From: Bacteroidota bacterium
GTDB lineage: Bacteria > Bacteroidota > Bacteroidia > B-17B0 > Aurantibacillaceae
Assembly: GCA_030684395.1 (NCBI GenBank)
Contig: JAUXTT010000024.1
Span: 62,001 to 126,000 of the forward strand
Reading direction: 5' to 3'
Length of the DNA: 64,000 nucleotides
The notes beneath the pieces are model-generated. The model did not search any database. It was given only the letters and a program-made list of their open reading frames with translations, and was not told the origin of the DNA. Made by a program: the position numbers and the translations under genes. Below are positions 17,251 to 24,308 of this stretch, in pieces (position 1 is the first letter of the stretch; every line of letters begins with the position of its first letter).

Positions 17251-18270
17251 ATGAAACTCTCTCTAAATAAAGCCCTATTAATTACTGCCTGTGCTTTTTT
17301 AATAGCATCCTGCGGGCCAAGCGAACCGGTTGACAACGGAACAACAACAGGTTCTACTACAAGTGTGGTAGAAAAACCAAGAGTAGTGCCTCCTGATTTT
17401 AATTCGGACAGTGCTTATGCATACGTGAAAGCACAAGCTGATCTGGGCCCCCGGGTTCCAGGCTCAAAAGCACATACAAACTGTGTAAACTGGATGAGCG
17501 ATAAACTAAAAAGTTACGGTGCTGAAGTTGTAGTTCAAAATGGAATTGTTACGACCTTCGATCAGAAAAAATGGAGCGCCAAAAATGTGATCGCTTCTTT
17601 TAACCCTGAAAATAAATCACGTGTATTGTTATGCGCGCATTTTGATTCAAGACCTTTTTGCGATCATGATTCTGTACCCGCAAACAAATCAAAAGCTTGT
17701 CCGGGTGTGAATGACGGGGCAAGTGGCGTGGGTGTGTTGATGGAAATTGCAAGAAACATTAAAGCTAAAAACCCTAAAGTAGGAATTGACATCGTTATGT
17801 TTGATTTGGAGGATTATGGTCAGCCGGAAGGAAGCAGCTTCCCTCCAATGAACGATAGCTGGTGCCTGGGATCTCAGTACTGGAGCAAGAACCCGCACAA
17901 ACCGGGATACTTTGCCAACTTTGGAATATTATTAGATATGGTTGGCGGAAAAGGCGCTACTTTTTATAAAGAAGGTAATTCTATTTTCTTTGCAGCAAGT
18001 ACAGTAGAAAAAGTATGGAACACTGCTGCTAATATTGGCTACAGTAATTACTTTATTCAGGAACCTTACGGAGAATTTACGGATGATCATTTGTATGTAA
18101 ACAAACTAACCAATATCCCAACGGTAGATATTATCTCTTACGACAAAGAAGATTCAGGTTTCTTTAAATATCACCACAAAGCAGGTGACACCATGGATAA
18201 CATTGACAGATCGACTTTAAAAGCGGTTGGACAAACGGTGATGGAAGTAATTTATAATGTGGAGAAGTGA
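17251..18270 (+). CDS. M28-family lipoprotein, glutaminyl-peptide cyclotransferase-like
   Basis: A 339-residue lipoprotein: signal peptide with lipobox (LIASCG, Cys at about residue 21), a Thr/Ser linker, then an M28 peptidase-fold domain. Zinc-site and acid residues are seen in LCAHFDSRPF, GVNDGASGVGV, FDLEDYG, LDMVGGKG, TDDHLYVN and YHHKAGDTMDNID. The short single-domain form and the SRPFCDHD loop match secreted glutaminyl cyclases, which turn N-terminal Gln into pyroglutamate; an aminopeptidase is the alternative. Many Bacteroidota exported proteins begin with Gln after signal cleavage, so this enzyme would have substrates in the periplasm. It is probably co-transcribed with cysS. Confidence 0.82.
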   Translation: MKLSLNKALLITACAFLIASCGPSEPVDNGTTTGSTTSVVEKPRVVPPDFNSDSAYAYVKAQADLGPRVPGSKAHTNCVNWMSDKLKSYGAEVVVQNGIVTTFDQKKWSAKNVIASFNPENKSRVLLCAHFDSRPFCDHDSVPANKSKACPGVNDGASGVGVLMEIARNIKAKNPKVGIDIVMFDLEDYGQPEGSSFPPMNDSWCLGSQYWSKNPHKPGYFANFGILLDMVGGKGATFYKEGNSIFFAASTVEKVWNTAANIGYSNYFIQEPYGEFTDDHLYVNKLTNIPTVDIISYDKEDSGFFKYHHKAGDTMDNIDRSTLKAVGQTVMEVIYNVEK

Positions 18271-18587
18271 GGTAACGTTTTTGCAGATTCCCGAAGACGA
18301 GACTTTTTAGCACTACCGTTTATTCGGAGAACTGCCCTTCAATTATACAAAAAAACTGCCAACCGAAGTATTGCATCCTCGCTTTTGGCAATGTGCTTCT
18401 ATCTGTCCGAAAAGTGAAGTGTCAATAGTTAAGGCTTCTAAAAGAAATATTGTTAGAAGTCGTCATTATCAAGTTTGCTACATCCCGTGTGGTGGAAAAA
18501 ATAAATTTGTAAAAAAAGGGAGAATGAGCTTTTTATTCCTAGGTAATTAATCTGCTGAAAACTAATTGTCCGTTTATAGAACAAAAT
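18271..18587. other. Non-coding stretch at the left side of the accessory segment
   Basis: About 317 bases with no open frame of note and no RNA gene that I can recognise. Its texture differs from the flanking genes, and it may hold decayed sequence, but I could not identify any remnant. It separates the glutaminyl-cyclase gene from the toxin-antitoxin promoter. Confidence 0.35.
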
Positions 18588-18619
18588 ATTGTTTCAATTC
18601 GAAACAATTCTTATCTTTG
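18588..18619 (+). promoter_or_regulatory. Promoter with overlapping inverted-repeat operator for the HTH-Panacea gene
   Basis: ATTGTTTC (18588-18595) and its exact complement GAAACAAT (18601-18608) flank 5 bases. The -33 TTG lies in the left arm (18589-18591), 20 bp before a -7 box TATCTTTG (18612-18619). The ATG of the HTH gene is 29 bp further. A dyad sitting on the -33 element is the expected place for self-repression by the HTH antitoxin. Confidence 0.65.
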
Positions 18620-18648
18620 TCCAGTTGAGTTGAAATAAACAAATTGAA

Positions 18649-19452
18649 ATGAACATAAAATTGTCACAAAAGCAAATAGGTCAGAGGATAACCGAACTTC
18701 GTAAAATGAAGGGCTTGTCTCAGGAAGATTTGGCCAAAAGTGTCAAAATTTCCCGACCGTCTTTAGCTCAAATTGAGTTAGGAAACAGAAGTGTTGATAT
18801 TCTTGAATTGCAAAAATTATCTTTGGTGTTGGAGTTTTCATTGGATGATTTTATGTCGAAGGATTTCTCGGCAAGTAAGGAAGTGGAGAGCAAAGAAGAA
18901 AAAAAGGCCAAGAAAATAGAAGAACGTATTTCTGTGCCCACACTGCAAGTAAATAAGTTTAAAAATGTTTTATTGTATATTCTTGAACATTGTGCTGGTA
19001 AGCCAAATGTTGGAGAAACAGTTCTTTATAAATTGCTCTATTTTTCTGATTTTAATTATTATGAATTGTACGAAGAACATTTAACTGGTGCTAAGTACAA
19101 AAAATTACCTTATGGCCCAGTGCCACAAAAGCTCGACACTATCATTAATCAAATGATTGACAAAGGGCAATTGCAACGAGTAAAAACAGAATATCACGGA
19201 TATCCTCAAACTCGTTATTTGCCTTTAGAGAAACCTGATCTAACTGAATTAAGAGCAAGCGAAAAAGAAATCATTGACAGGGTTATTGAACAAATGAGTG
19301 ATTGGTCGGCTGCTGCAATCAGCAACTATTCTCATAAGGATATGCCTTGGCTTGCTTCAAAAGAAGGAGAAGAAATAAATTATGAATTAGCTTTTTATAG
19401 GGATGCTCCTTTCTCTGTAAGAAACTATGGAGATGAAATTGAAGCGCAATGA
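18649..19452 (+). CDS. XRE-type HTH plus Panacea (DUF4065) domain antitoxin
   Basis: A 267-residue protein. Residues about 9-65 form an XRE/Cro helix-turn-helix (QRITELRKMKGLSQEDLAKS, SRPSLAQIELGNRSVDILEL). A Lys/Glu-rich linker follows. Residues about 105-250 form a DUF4065 domain, now called Panacea, with NVGETVLYKLLYFSDFNYYE, YKKLPYGPVPQKLD and SDWSAAAISNYSHKDMPWL. Panacea domains are known as widely shared antitoxin modules found beside many unrelated toxins, and HTH fusions of this type self-regulate. The next gene overlaps by 4 bp and looks like a RelE-fold toxin. This gives a complete toxin-antitoxin operon with antitoxin first. Confidence 0.85.
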   Translation: MNIKLSQKQIGQRITELRKMKGLSQEDLAKSVKISRPSLAQIELGNRSVDILELQKLSLVLEFSLDDFMSKDFSASKEVESKEEKKAKKIEERISVPTLQVNKFKNVLLYILEHCAGKPNVGETVLYKLLYFSDFNYYELYEEHLTGAKYKKLPYGPVPQKLDTIINQMIDKGQLQRVKTEYHGYPQTRYLPLEKPDLTELRASEKEIIDRVIEQMSDWSAAAISNYSHKDMPWLASKEGEEINYELAFYRDAPFSVRNYGDEIEAQ

Positions 19453-19793
19453 CCTTTGACGAATTAACCGAATTTAAAAAGGACTTGAAGAACCTTTTGA
19501 AAAAATACAGAACGCTAAATGATGATTTAGATGTGGTTAAACGAGTGTTAGAAGTTACACCTGATGAAAGGCCACCTTTTAGTTTTCGTATTGATAATTT
19601 AGGTTTAGAAACATGCATCATAAAGGTTAAGAAAATTGCTTGTAAGGCATTAAAAGGAAGAGGAGTAAATTCAGGATTGAGATTGATATATGCTTACTTT
19701 CCCGAAGAGCGAAAAATAACCTTCATAGAATTGTATCATAAGAACGACAAGGGAAATGAAGATAAAAACAGAATAAGGGATAATTTTAAATAG
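19449..19793 (+). CDS. RelE/HigB-like toxin of the Panacea operon
   Basis: A 114-residue basic protein starting at ATG 19449 and overlapping the antitoxin stop by 4 bp (ATGA). The pattern fits the RelE/ParE superfamily: an N-terminal helix pair (TEFKKDLKNLLKKYRTLNDD, VVKRVLEV) and then beta strands with basic residues (CIIKVKKIACKALKGRG, GLRLIYAYFPEERKITFIEL) ending in YHKNDKGNEDKNRI. LRLIYAYF-x-ITFIELYHK is the typical C-terminal sheet of RelE-like ribosome-dependent mRNA nucleases. Catalytic residues vary widely in this family and activity cannot be read directly. The pairing with a Panacea antitoxin is the strongest contextual support. Confidence 0.75.
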   Translation: MTFDELTEFKKDLKNLLKKYRTLNDDLDVVKRVLEVTPDERPPFSFRIDNLGLETCIIKVKKIACKALKGRGVNSGLRLIYAYFPEERKITFIELYHKNDKGNEDKNRIRDNFK

Positions 19794-19919
19794 CAAACAA
19801 TTGCCCGTTGTTATGCCTGTATACTAAATATTTCCATTTGTGTCATTTATTGAAGTGTACCTATTCAAAAAACTATCTGTCTTTGTGCTTGCTGCATCAA
19901 TTACAAATTTTAAAATCGA

Positions 19920-19937
19920 ATCCGATAGCTATCGGAT
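19920..19937. repeat. Perfect 18-bp palindrome ATCCGATAGCTATCGGAT
   Basis: A perfect palindrome in the intergenic region after the toxin gene. A near copy, TCCCGATAGTCATCGGGA, is at 39327-39344. The shared core CCGATAG-CTATCGG is a REP-like motif. Confidence 0.65.
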
Positions 19938-20037
19938 AAAAAAATACTGCATCATACTCTAATAAGAAAGTCTTCCATGTTTTGTACAGCATTCATCTCT
20001 TAAAAAAAAACATGAGCTGATTCAAGACACACGTTTC

Positions 20038-20197
20038 GCGTGCAGGCACAGTGCGCATATCGAAGCAAACTATTCCTAAACCCGCGAAAGTGCAAACGAA
20101 GATACAAAAGTTCTTAGTGGAAGCAAAACCGAAAGCGCCTTTGCGCTTTTCGTTTGCTGGAACGATGACCTTCTCTATGCGCATTGTGCTTGCATGC
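20038..20197. repeat. Long imperfect inverted repeat with nested hairpin
   Basis: Two 23-base arms (20038-20060 and 20175-20197) match at 19 of 23 positions. Three of the four mismatches become G-T/G-U wobble pairs when the plus strand folds on itself. Inside, AAGCGC-type arms near 20122-20157 form a second stem around CTTT. The element occupies most of the 431-bp gap (19794-20224) between the toxin gene and the membrane protein gene. It could be a structured RNA from the plus strand, a folded single-strand recombination site, or a terminator complex. No known RNA family was recognised. Confidence 0.6.
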
Positions 20198-20198
20198 T

Positions 20199-20215
20199 GT
20201 TATGTTTAGCCAGCC
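20199..20215 (+). repeat. Inverted repeat, left end (GTTATGTTTAGCCAGCC)
   Basis: 17 bases that match the complement of 21074-21090 at 14 of 17 positions. It lies 9 bp after the end of the membrane protein gene (minus strand) and directly next to the long inverted repeat. Confidence 0.55.
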
Positions 20216-20224
20216 TTACGCAGC

Positions 20225-21016
20225 TTATTTTACCCAGTAGTCAAACGAGCATTTATTGTAATAGTATTTATTGTCTAAACCTTTCGCTAAAATGGTTATT
20301 TCTTCGAAATTAAATTTTCCTTTTCTTGAACCACTGGTAAACCAAATTTTTACCGAGTCGTGTTCAACTATTAAGAGATTGTTGCAGCCTGAAATTTCAT
20401 TTTTCAGGGTGTCCACTGTAGCATTGTCTGCAATATTACAATTTGTATATGCATTGACTAATTTGTATTTTGGATTAATAGTTATTGAAGCAAAGAATTC
20501 AGATTTTGTTTTTATTGTGTCGGGTGAATTTATTTTAATATTTAGGTCTAAATTATTATTCAAATATCTTAATGGCATCTTTTGCTCTGGAACAATTTGC
20601 TGTGCTATTGAATCTATTTTCTTGGAATTGTCACTGCTGTCTGGCCATAAATTATTACACTTTATAAGACCTAACGCTGCGAGTACTGCGGCAATAATTG
20701 AAATCCAAAAATTTTTTTTAGTATACCAAAAAGTTTTTCTAGCATAATCATACATTTCTTCCTCTTTCTTTTCTTTTTCAACTCTTTTTTCCTCCTCCTT
20801 AACGAAGCCGATAAAGCGATTCCCTTTAGGAGTGAGTCCGTGACTGTCTATATACTTTTCTAACAAGAGTTCATTTCGGCAAGCATTATAAACATCCAAG
20901 TGCCCGAATATTGGATTTTTTGGAAGTTCCTCCCATTCTTCTCTTGTCTTCTTTACAATACTATTATGATCGTCTTTGAAAAAATTAAGTATTGTATCTA
21001 ATTGTTCACTTGTCAT
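20225..21016 (-). CDS. Hypothetical single-pass membrane protein
   Basis: A 263-residue protein I cannot assign to a family. The N-terminal ~80 residues are helical and look like a small winged-helix module ending in YIDSHGLTPKGNRFIGF. Next come a charged Glu/Lys helix (EEEKRVEKEKKEEEMYD), one membrane segment (FWISIIAAVLAALGLI, about residues 101-116), and a C-terminal ~120-residue beta-rich domain with paired Cys residues. The likely topology is N-terminus inside and C-terminus in the periplasm. It lies in the accessory segment, bounded by imperfect inverted repeats at 20199-20215 and 21074-21090, and has its own possible -7 box at 21111-21118. Its limited spread and repeat borders suggest horizontal transfer. 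Confidence 0.6.
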   Translation of the reverse strand: MTSEQLDTILNFFKDDHNSIVKKTREEWEELPKNPIFGHLDVYNACRNELLLEKYIDSHGLTPKGNRFIGFVKEEEKRVEKEKKEEEMYDYARKTFWYTKKNFWISIIAAVLAALGLIKCNNLWPDSSDNSKKIDSIAQQIVPEQKMPLRYLNNNLDLNIKINSPDTIKTKSEFFASITINPKYKLVNAYTNCNIADNATVDTLKNEISGCNNLLIVEHDSVKIWFTSGSRKGKFNFEEITILAKGLDNKYYYNKCSFDYWVK

Positions 21017-21073
21017 AATTCGTTGTCGAAGTTAGAGTTGCTGTCAAGATATAATGTTTTCATTTGAATCTTC

Positions 21074-21090
21074 GGTTGGTTGAACATAAC
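21074..21090 (-). repeat. Inverted repeat, right end (complement of GTTATGTTCAACCAACC)
   Basis: The partner of 20199-20215, in opposite orientation. It lies 57 bp upstream of the membrane protein start. Three differences in 17 bases. Confidence 0.55.
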
Positions 21091-21110
21091 TCCTCGCTAA
21101 GCGTACGTTC

Positions 21111-21118
21111 CAAATATA
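21111..21118 (-). promoter_or_regulatory. Possible -7 box (TATATTTG) of the membrane protein gene
   Basis: An exact consensus match on the minus strand, 94 bp upstream of the start at 21016. It is part of a small hairpin CAAATA-taag-TATTTG (21111-21126). It lies outside the right inverted repeat, so it would not move with the bracketed unit. Confidence 0.35.
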
Positions 21119-21136
21119 AGTATTTGTAATTGCTTG

Positions 21137-21150
21137 TTCGCCGCGGCGAA
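21137..21150. repeat. Perfect GC-rich palindrome TTCGCCGCGGCGAA
   Basis: A 14-bp perfect palindrome 4 bp after the dxs stop codon, unusually GC-rich for this genome. There is no loop and no T tail, so it is not a standard terminator. It marks the right edge of the accessory segment. Confidence 0.5.
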
Positions 21151-21154
21151 TTAA

Positions 21155-23146
21155 TTACCCCACTTTAGCAGAAGAAGCATTACCCGCAGATTTTTTTTCT
21201 TCGAGGAGTTCTTTTACAGAAGTGATGATCCCGTTCTCATCAAAGCCACACTCAGCCCATAGTTCAGCAGGCTCACCGTGTTCGATATATTGATCAGGAA
21301 TTCCGAGGCGTTTAACCTGTGCGTGGTAATTATGATCGGCCATAAATTCGATAACAGCGCTACCTACTCCACCGATGATACAACCATCTTCAACAGTAAT
21401 TACCTTATTGAATTTAGAGAATACCTCATGAAGCATTTCTTCATCAATTGGTTTTGCAAAACGCATATCGTAATGCGCAAGAGATTTTCCTTCTGCTTCT
21501 AATTTTTCAATAGCAGTTTTTGCAGTGTTGCCTATTGGTCCGAAAGTAAGTATAGCTATATCTTTACCATCTTTTATTTTTCTTCCCTTACCAATTTCTA
21601 TTTTTTGGAAAGGTGTTTTCCATCCTGCTTGCCCGGTAGACAGATCGACTAAAACTCCATTCCCTCTTGGGTAACGAATACTGAATGGTAAAGCATTTTC
21701 AGGAAGTTGAGCAGTGTACATTAAATTACGTAATTGCGATTCATCCATAGGTGATGAAACCACCATCTTCGGAATACAACGGAAATAAGCTATATCGTAC
21801 GCCCCATGATGTGTTGGCCCATCAGCGCCAACCAATCCACCGCGATCCAAACAAAATACTACATGTAAGTTTTGTAATGCAACATCGTGGATCACCTGAT
21901 CGTAGGCGCGTTGCATGAACGAGGAATAAATATTACAAAAAGGAATTAATCCCTGAGTTGCCAAGCCTGCCGAAAAAGTAACCGCATGTTGCTCAGCAAT
22001 ACCCACATCAAAAGCTCTGTCGGGCATAGCTTTCATCATAATGTTCAAGGAACATCCTGAAGGCATTGCAGGAGTTACTCCCATGATCTTAGGATTTGCT
22101 TCTGCAAGTTCCACAATAGTATGTCCAAATACATCCTGATATTTTGGAGGCTGCGGTGTTTTAGGAGTTACTTTAATTATCTCTCCTGTATCTTTATTAA
22201 ATACACCGGGTGCATGCCAGGTAGTTTGATTTCCTTCTTCACTAAACTTATATCCTTTACCTTTTGTAGTAAGTACATGAAGAATTTTTGGCCCCGGAAT
22301 ATCTTTAAGGTCTTTTAATACCTGTGTTAATCTAACTACATCATGTCCATCAATCGGCCCGAAATAACGGAATTTCAATGATTCGAACATGTTGCTTTGT
22401 TTCAGTAAAGATGTTTTTACTGCTGTTTGAACCTTAGATGCAATTTCCTGTGCACTTTTTCCGAAGTTACTGAACTTGCCAAGCAATTTCCAAACTTCAT
22501 CTTTAACGTTATTGTAAGTATGAGACGTTGTGATGTCCGTTAAGTATTCGCGTAAAGCCCCAACGTTTGGGTCGATGCTCATGCAATTGTCATTCAACAC
22601 AACAAGTATATTCGCATTCTCAACACCTGCGTGATTTAATCCTTCAAATGCTAACCCTGCAGTCATTGATCCATCACCAATTACTGCTATATGTTGTTTA
22701 TCATTTAATCCTAAATATCTGCTCGCAACTGCCATTCCCAAGGCTCCTGAAATAGAAGTGGAAGAATGCCCCACACCAAAAGTATCGTATTCACTTTCGC
22801 TGCGTTTTGGAAAACCGCTAATACCTTTGTATTTACGATTGGTATGAAAGTTATCTCTTCTGCCTGTCAGAATTTTATGTCCGTAAGCCTGATGACCTAC
22901 ATCCCAAACCAACTGATCGTAAGGAGTATTAAAAACGTGATGTAATGCAACGGTAAGTTCAACAACGCCCAAACTGGCACCGAAATGGCCGCCTTTAACG
23001 GAAACAAGATCAATGATGTATTGACGCAACTCATTACTAAGTTGTTCCAACTGCTCATCCGATAAATTTTTCATATCAGCCGGCGAATTAATAGAGGCTA
23101 ATAATTCTCCCGGCTTAAACGGGTTGTCGTTTTTTACTACTTCCAT
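21155..23146 (-). CDS. dxs: 1-deoxy-D-xylulose-5-phosphate synthase
   Basis: A 663-residue thiamine-diphosphate enzyme that joins pyruvate and glyceraldehyde 3-phosphate, the first step of the MEP isoprenoid pathway; ispG of the same pathway is at 52842. It has the N-terminal TPP domain (SVKGGHFGASLGVVELTVAL, VWDVGHQAYGHKILTGR, AVIGDGSMTAGLAFEGLNHA), the central transketolase-like domain (DVGIAEQHAVTFSAGLA, DRGGLVGADGPTHHG) and the C-terminal domain (RYPRGNGV, VEDGCIIGGVGSAV). Length is normal. The start at 23146 follows a TACATTTG box by 6 bp; the frame is open three codons further to a TTG. Confidence 0.95.
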   Translation of the reverse strand: MEVVKNDNPFKPGELLASINSPADMKNLSDEQLEQLSNELRQYIIDLVSVKGGHFGASLGVVELTVALHHVFNTPYDQLVWDVGHQAYGHKILTGRRDNFHTNRKYKGISGFPKRSESEYDTFGVGHSSTSISGALGMAVASRYLGLNDKQHIAVIGDGSMTAGLAFEGLNHAGVENANILVVLNDNCMSIDPNVGALREYLTDITTSHTYNNVKDEVWKLLGKFSNFGKSAQEIASKVQTAVKTSLLKQSNMFESLKFRYFGPIDGHDVVRLTQVLKDLKDIPGPKILHVLTTKGKGYKFSEEGNQTTWHAPGVFNKDTGEIIKVTPKTPQPPKYQDVFGHTIVELAEANPKIMGVTPAMPSGCSLNIMMKAMPDRAFDVGIAEQHAVTFSAGLATQGLIPFCNIYSSFMQRAYDQVIHDVALQNLHVVFCLDRGGLVGADGPTHHGAYDIAYFRCIPKMVVSSPMDESQLRNLMYTAQLPENALPFSIRYPRGNGVLVDLSTGQAGWKTPFQKIEIGKGRKIKDGKDIAILTFGPIGNTAKTAIEKLEAEGKSLAHYDMRFAKPIDEEMLHEVFSKFNKVITVEDGCIIGGVGSAVIEFMADHNYHAQVKRLGIPDQYIEHGEPAELWAECGFDENGIITSVKELLEEKKSAGNASSAKVG

Positions 23147-23152
23147 GCTATA

Positions 23153-23160
23153 CAAATGTA
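23153..23160 (-). promoter_or_regulatory. -7 box (TACATTTG) of dxs
   Basis: An exact TAnnTTTG match on the minus strand 6 bp before the dxs ATG, giving a nearly leaderless mRNA and supporting start 23146. It implies dxs has its own promoter separate from rluD. Confidence 0.55.
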
Positions 23161-23247
23161 CGAAAAATAGAAACGTTATAAGTGCCGTTGGTATTTTAAC
23201 AAATTGGTTAATATTTCACAAAACATGTCGTTTTGAGGCACAAAGAT

Positions 23248-24300
23248 CTATGGTTTTACAGCCGTTGAGTAGGTTCTCCATTTAGCAAGAATAGCCTGCA
23301 TATCAGCAGGTAGCTCGCTATCAAATTTTAATTTCTTACCGGTTTTGGGATGTGTGATCTCCAATGATTTCGCGTGTAATGCCTGACGTGGGCAGATTTC
23401 AAAACAATTTTCTACAAAGTGCTTGTATTTTTGAAAGGTTGTTCCTTTTAATATTCTATCTCCGCCATACTCATTATCGTTGAACAATGGATGACCGATA
23501 GATTTCATGTGAACACGGATTTGATGTGTACGGCCTGTTTCCAGTTTACACTCAATTAAAGTTACATAACCTAATCTCTCTAATACTTTATAATGTGTAA
23601 TAGCATGCTTACCATTGTCGCCATTTGGAAACACATCCATTACTTTTCTGTTCTTAAGATTACGGCCAACGTTAACTGTTATTGTTCCTTCATTCTCTTC
23701 AAAATCTCCCCACACCAAAGCAACGTATCTGCGATCGAGATTATGATCAACAAAGTCTTTAGATAATCTTTGCATGGATAGTTCATTCTTTGCAATGATT
23801 AAAATGCCGGAAGTATTCTTATCTATTCTATGTAACAAGCCTGGGCGAGAAATTTCTTCGCCGTTTACCATTTGTTTTCTATCAGGTAAATTTTGAAAAT
23901 GATATGCCAATGCATTCACCAATGTTCCTGTATAGTGCCCGTAAGCAGGATGAACAACCATTCCCGGTTCTTTATTTACCACCACTACATCATCATCTTC
24001 GTAAACATAATTCAAAGGAATATTCTCAGGAACTAATTCTTTTTCACTTGGTGGATGCGCATAAAAAATGGTAATAACATCAAAAGGTTTTACTCTGTAA
24101 TTTGCTTTTACAGGTTTATCATTCACCTTTACATTTTCTGCATCAATAGCGTTTTGAACTTTGTTTCGCGTTGCATTTTGGATCCGGTTCACAATAAACT
24201 TGTCGATACGGATCATTTCCTGACCTTTATCTACAACAATACGATGGTGTTCATACAATCCTTGTTCATCCTCTTGCAATTCCAGATCTTCCGCTTCCAT
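23248..24300 (-). CDS. RluD-family 23S rRNA/tRNA pseudouridine synthase
   Basis: A 350-residue protein with an N-terminal S4 RNA-binding domain (RIDKFIVNRIQNATRNKVQN, VKVNDKPVKANYRV) followed by the RluA/RluD catalytic domain. The active Asp is in LLHRIDKNTSGILIIAKN; other family stretches are VVNKEPGMVVHPAYGHYTGT, LETGRTHQIRVHMKSIGHP and QALHAKSLEITHP. It converts specific uridines in 23S rRNA to pseudouridine; RluD is the closest type by layout, but the target site is inferred. It begins 8 bp after the T9SS cargo gene on the same strand, so it is in the PASTA, T9SS, rluD operon. Confidence 0.88.
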   Translation of the reverse strand: MEAEDLELQEDEQGLYEHHRIVVDKGQEMIRIDKFIVNRIQNATRNKVQNAIDAENVKVNDKPVKANYRVKPFDVITIFYAHPPSEKELVPENIPLNYVYEDDDVVVVNKEPGMVVHPAYGHYTGTLVNALAYHFQNLPDRKQMVNGEEISRPGLLHRIDKNTSGILIIAKNELSMQRLSKDFVDHNLDRRYVALVWGDFEENEGTITVNVGRNLKNRKVMDVFPNGDNGKHAITHYKVLERLGYVTLIECKLETGRTHQIRVHMKSIGHPLFNDNEYGGDRILKGTTFQKYKHFVENCFEICPRQALHAKSLEITHPKTGKKLKFDSELPADMQAILAKWRTYSTAVKP

Positions 24301-24308
24301 ACACCAAA

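Noticed and set aside
20038-20215. Integron attC site
   Set aside because: Stem size and GTTATGT are suggestive, but no proper RYYYAAC/GTTRRRY pair or integrase is seen; kept only as a structured repeat.
21137-21150. dxs terminator
   Set aside because: A perfect palindrome without loop or T tail; it does not fit intrinsic terminators.
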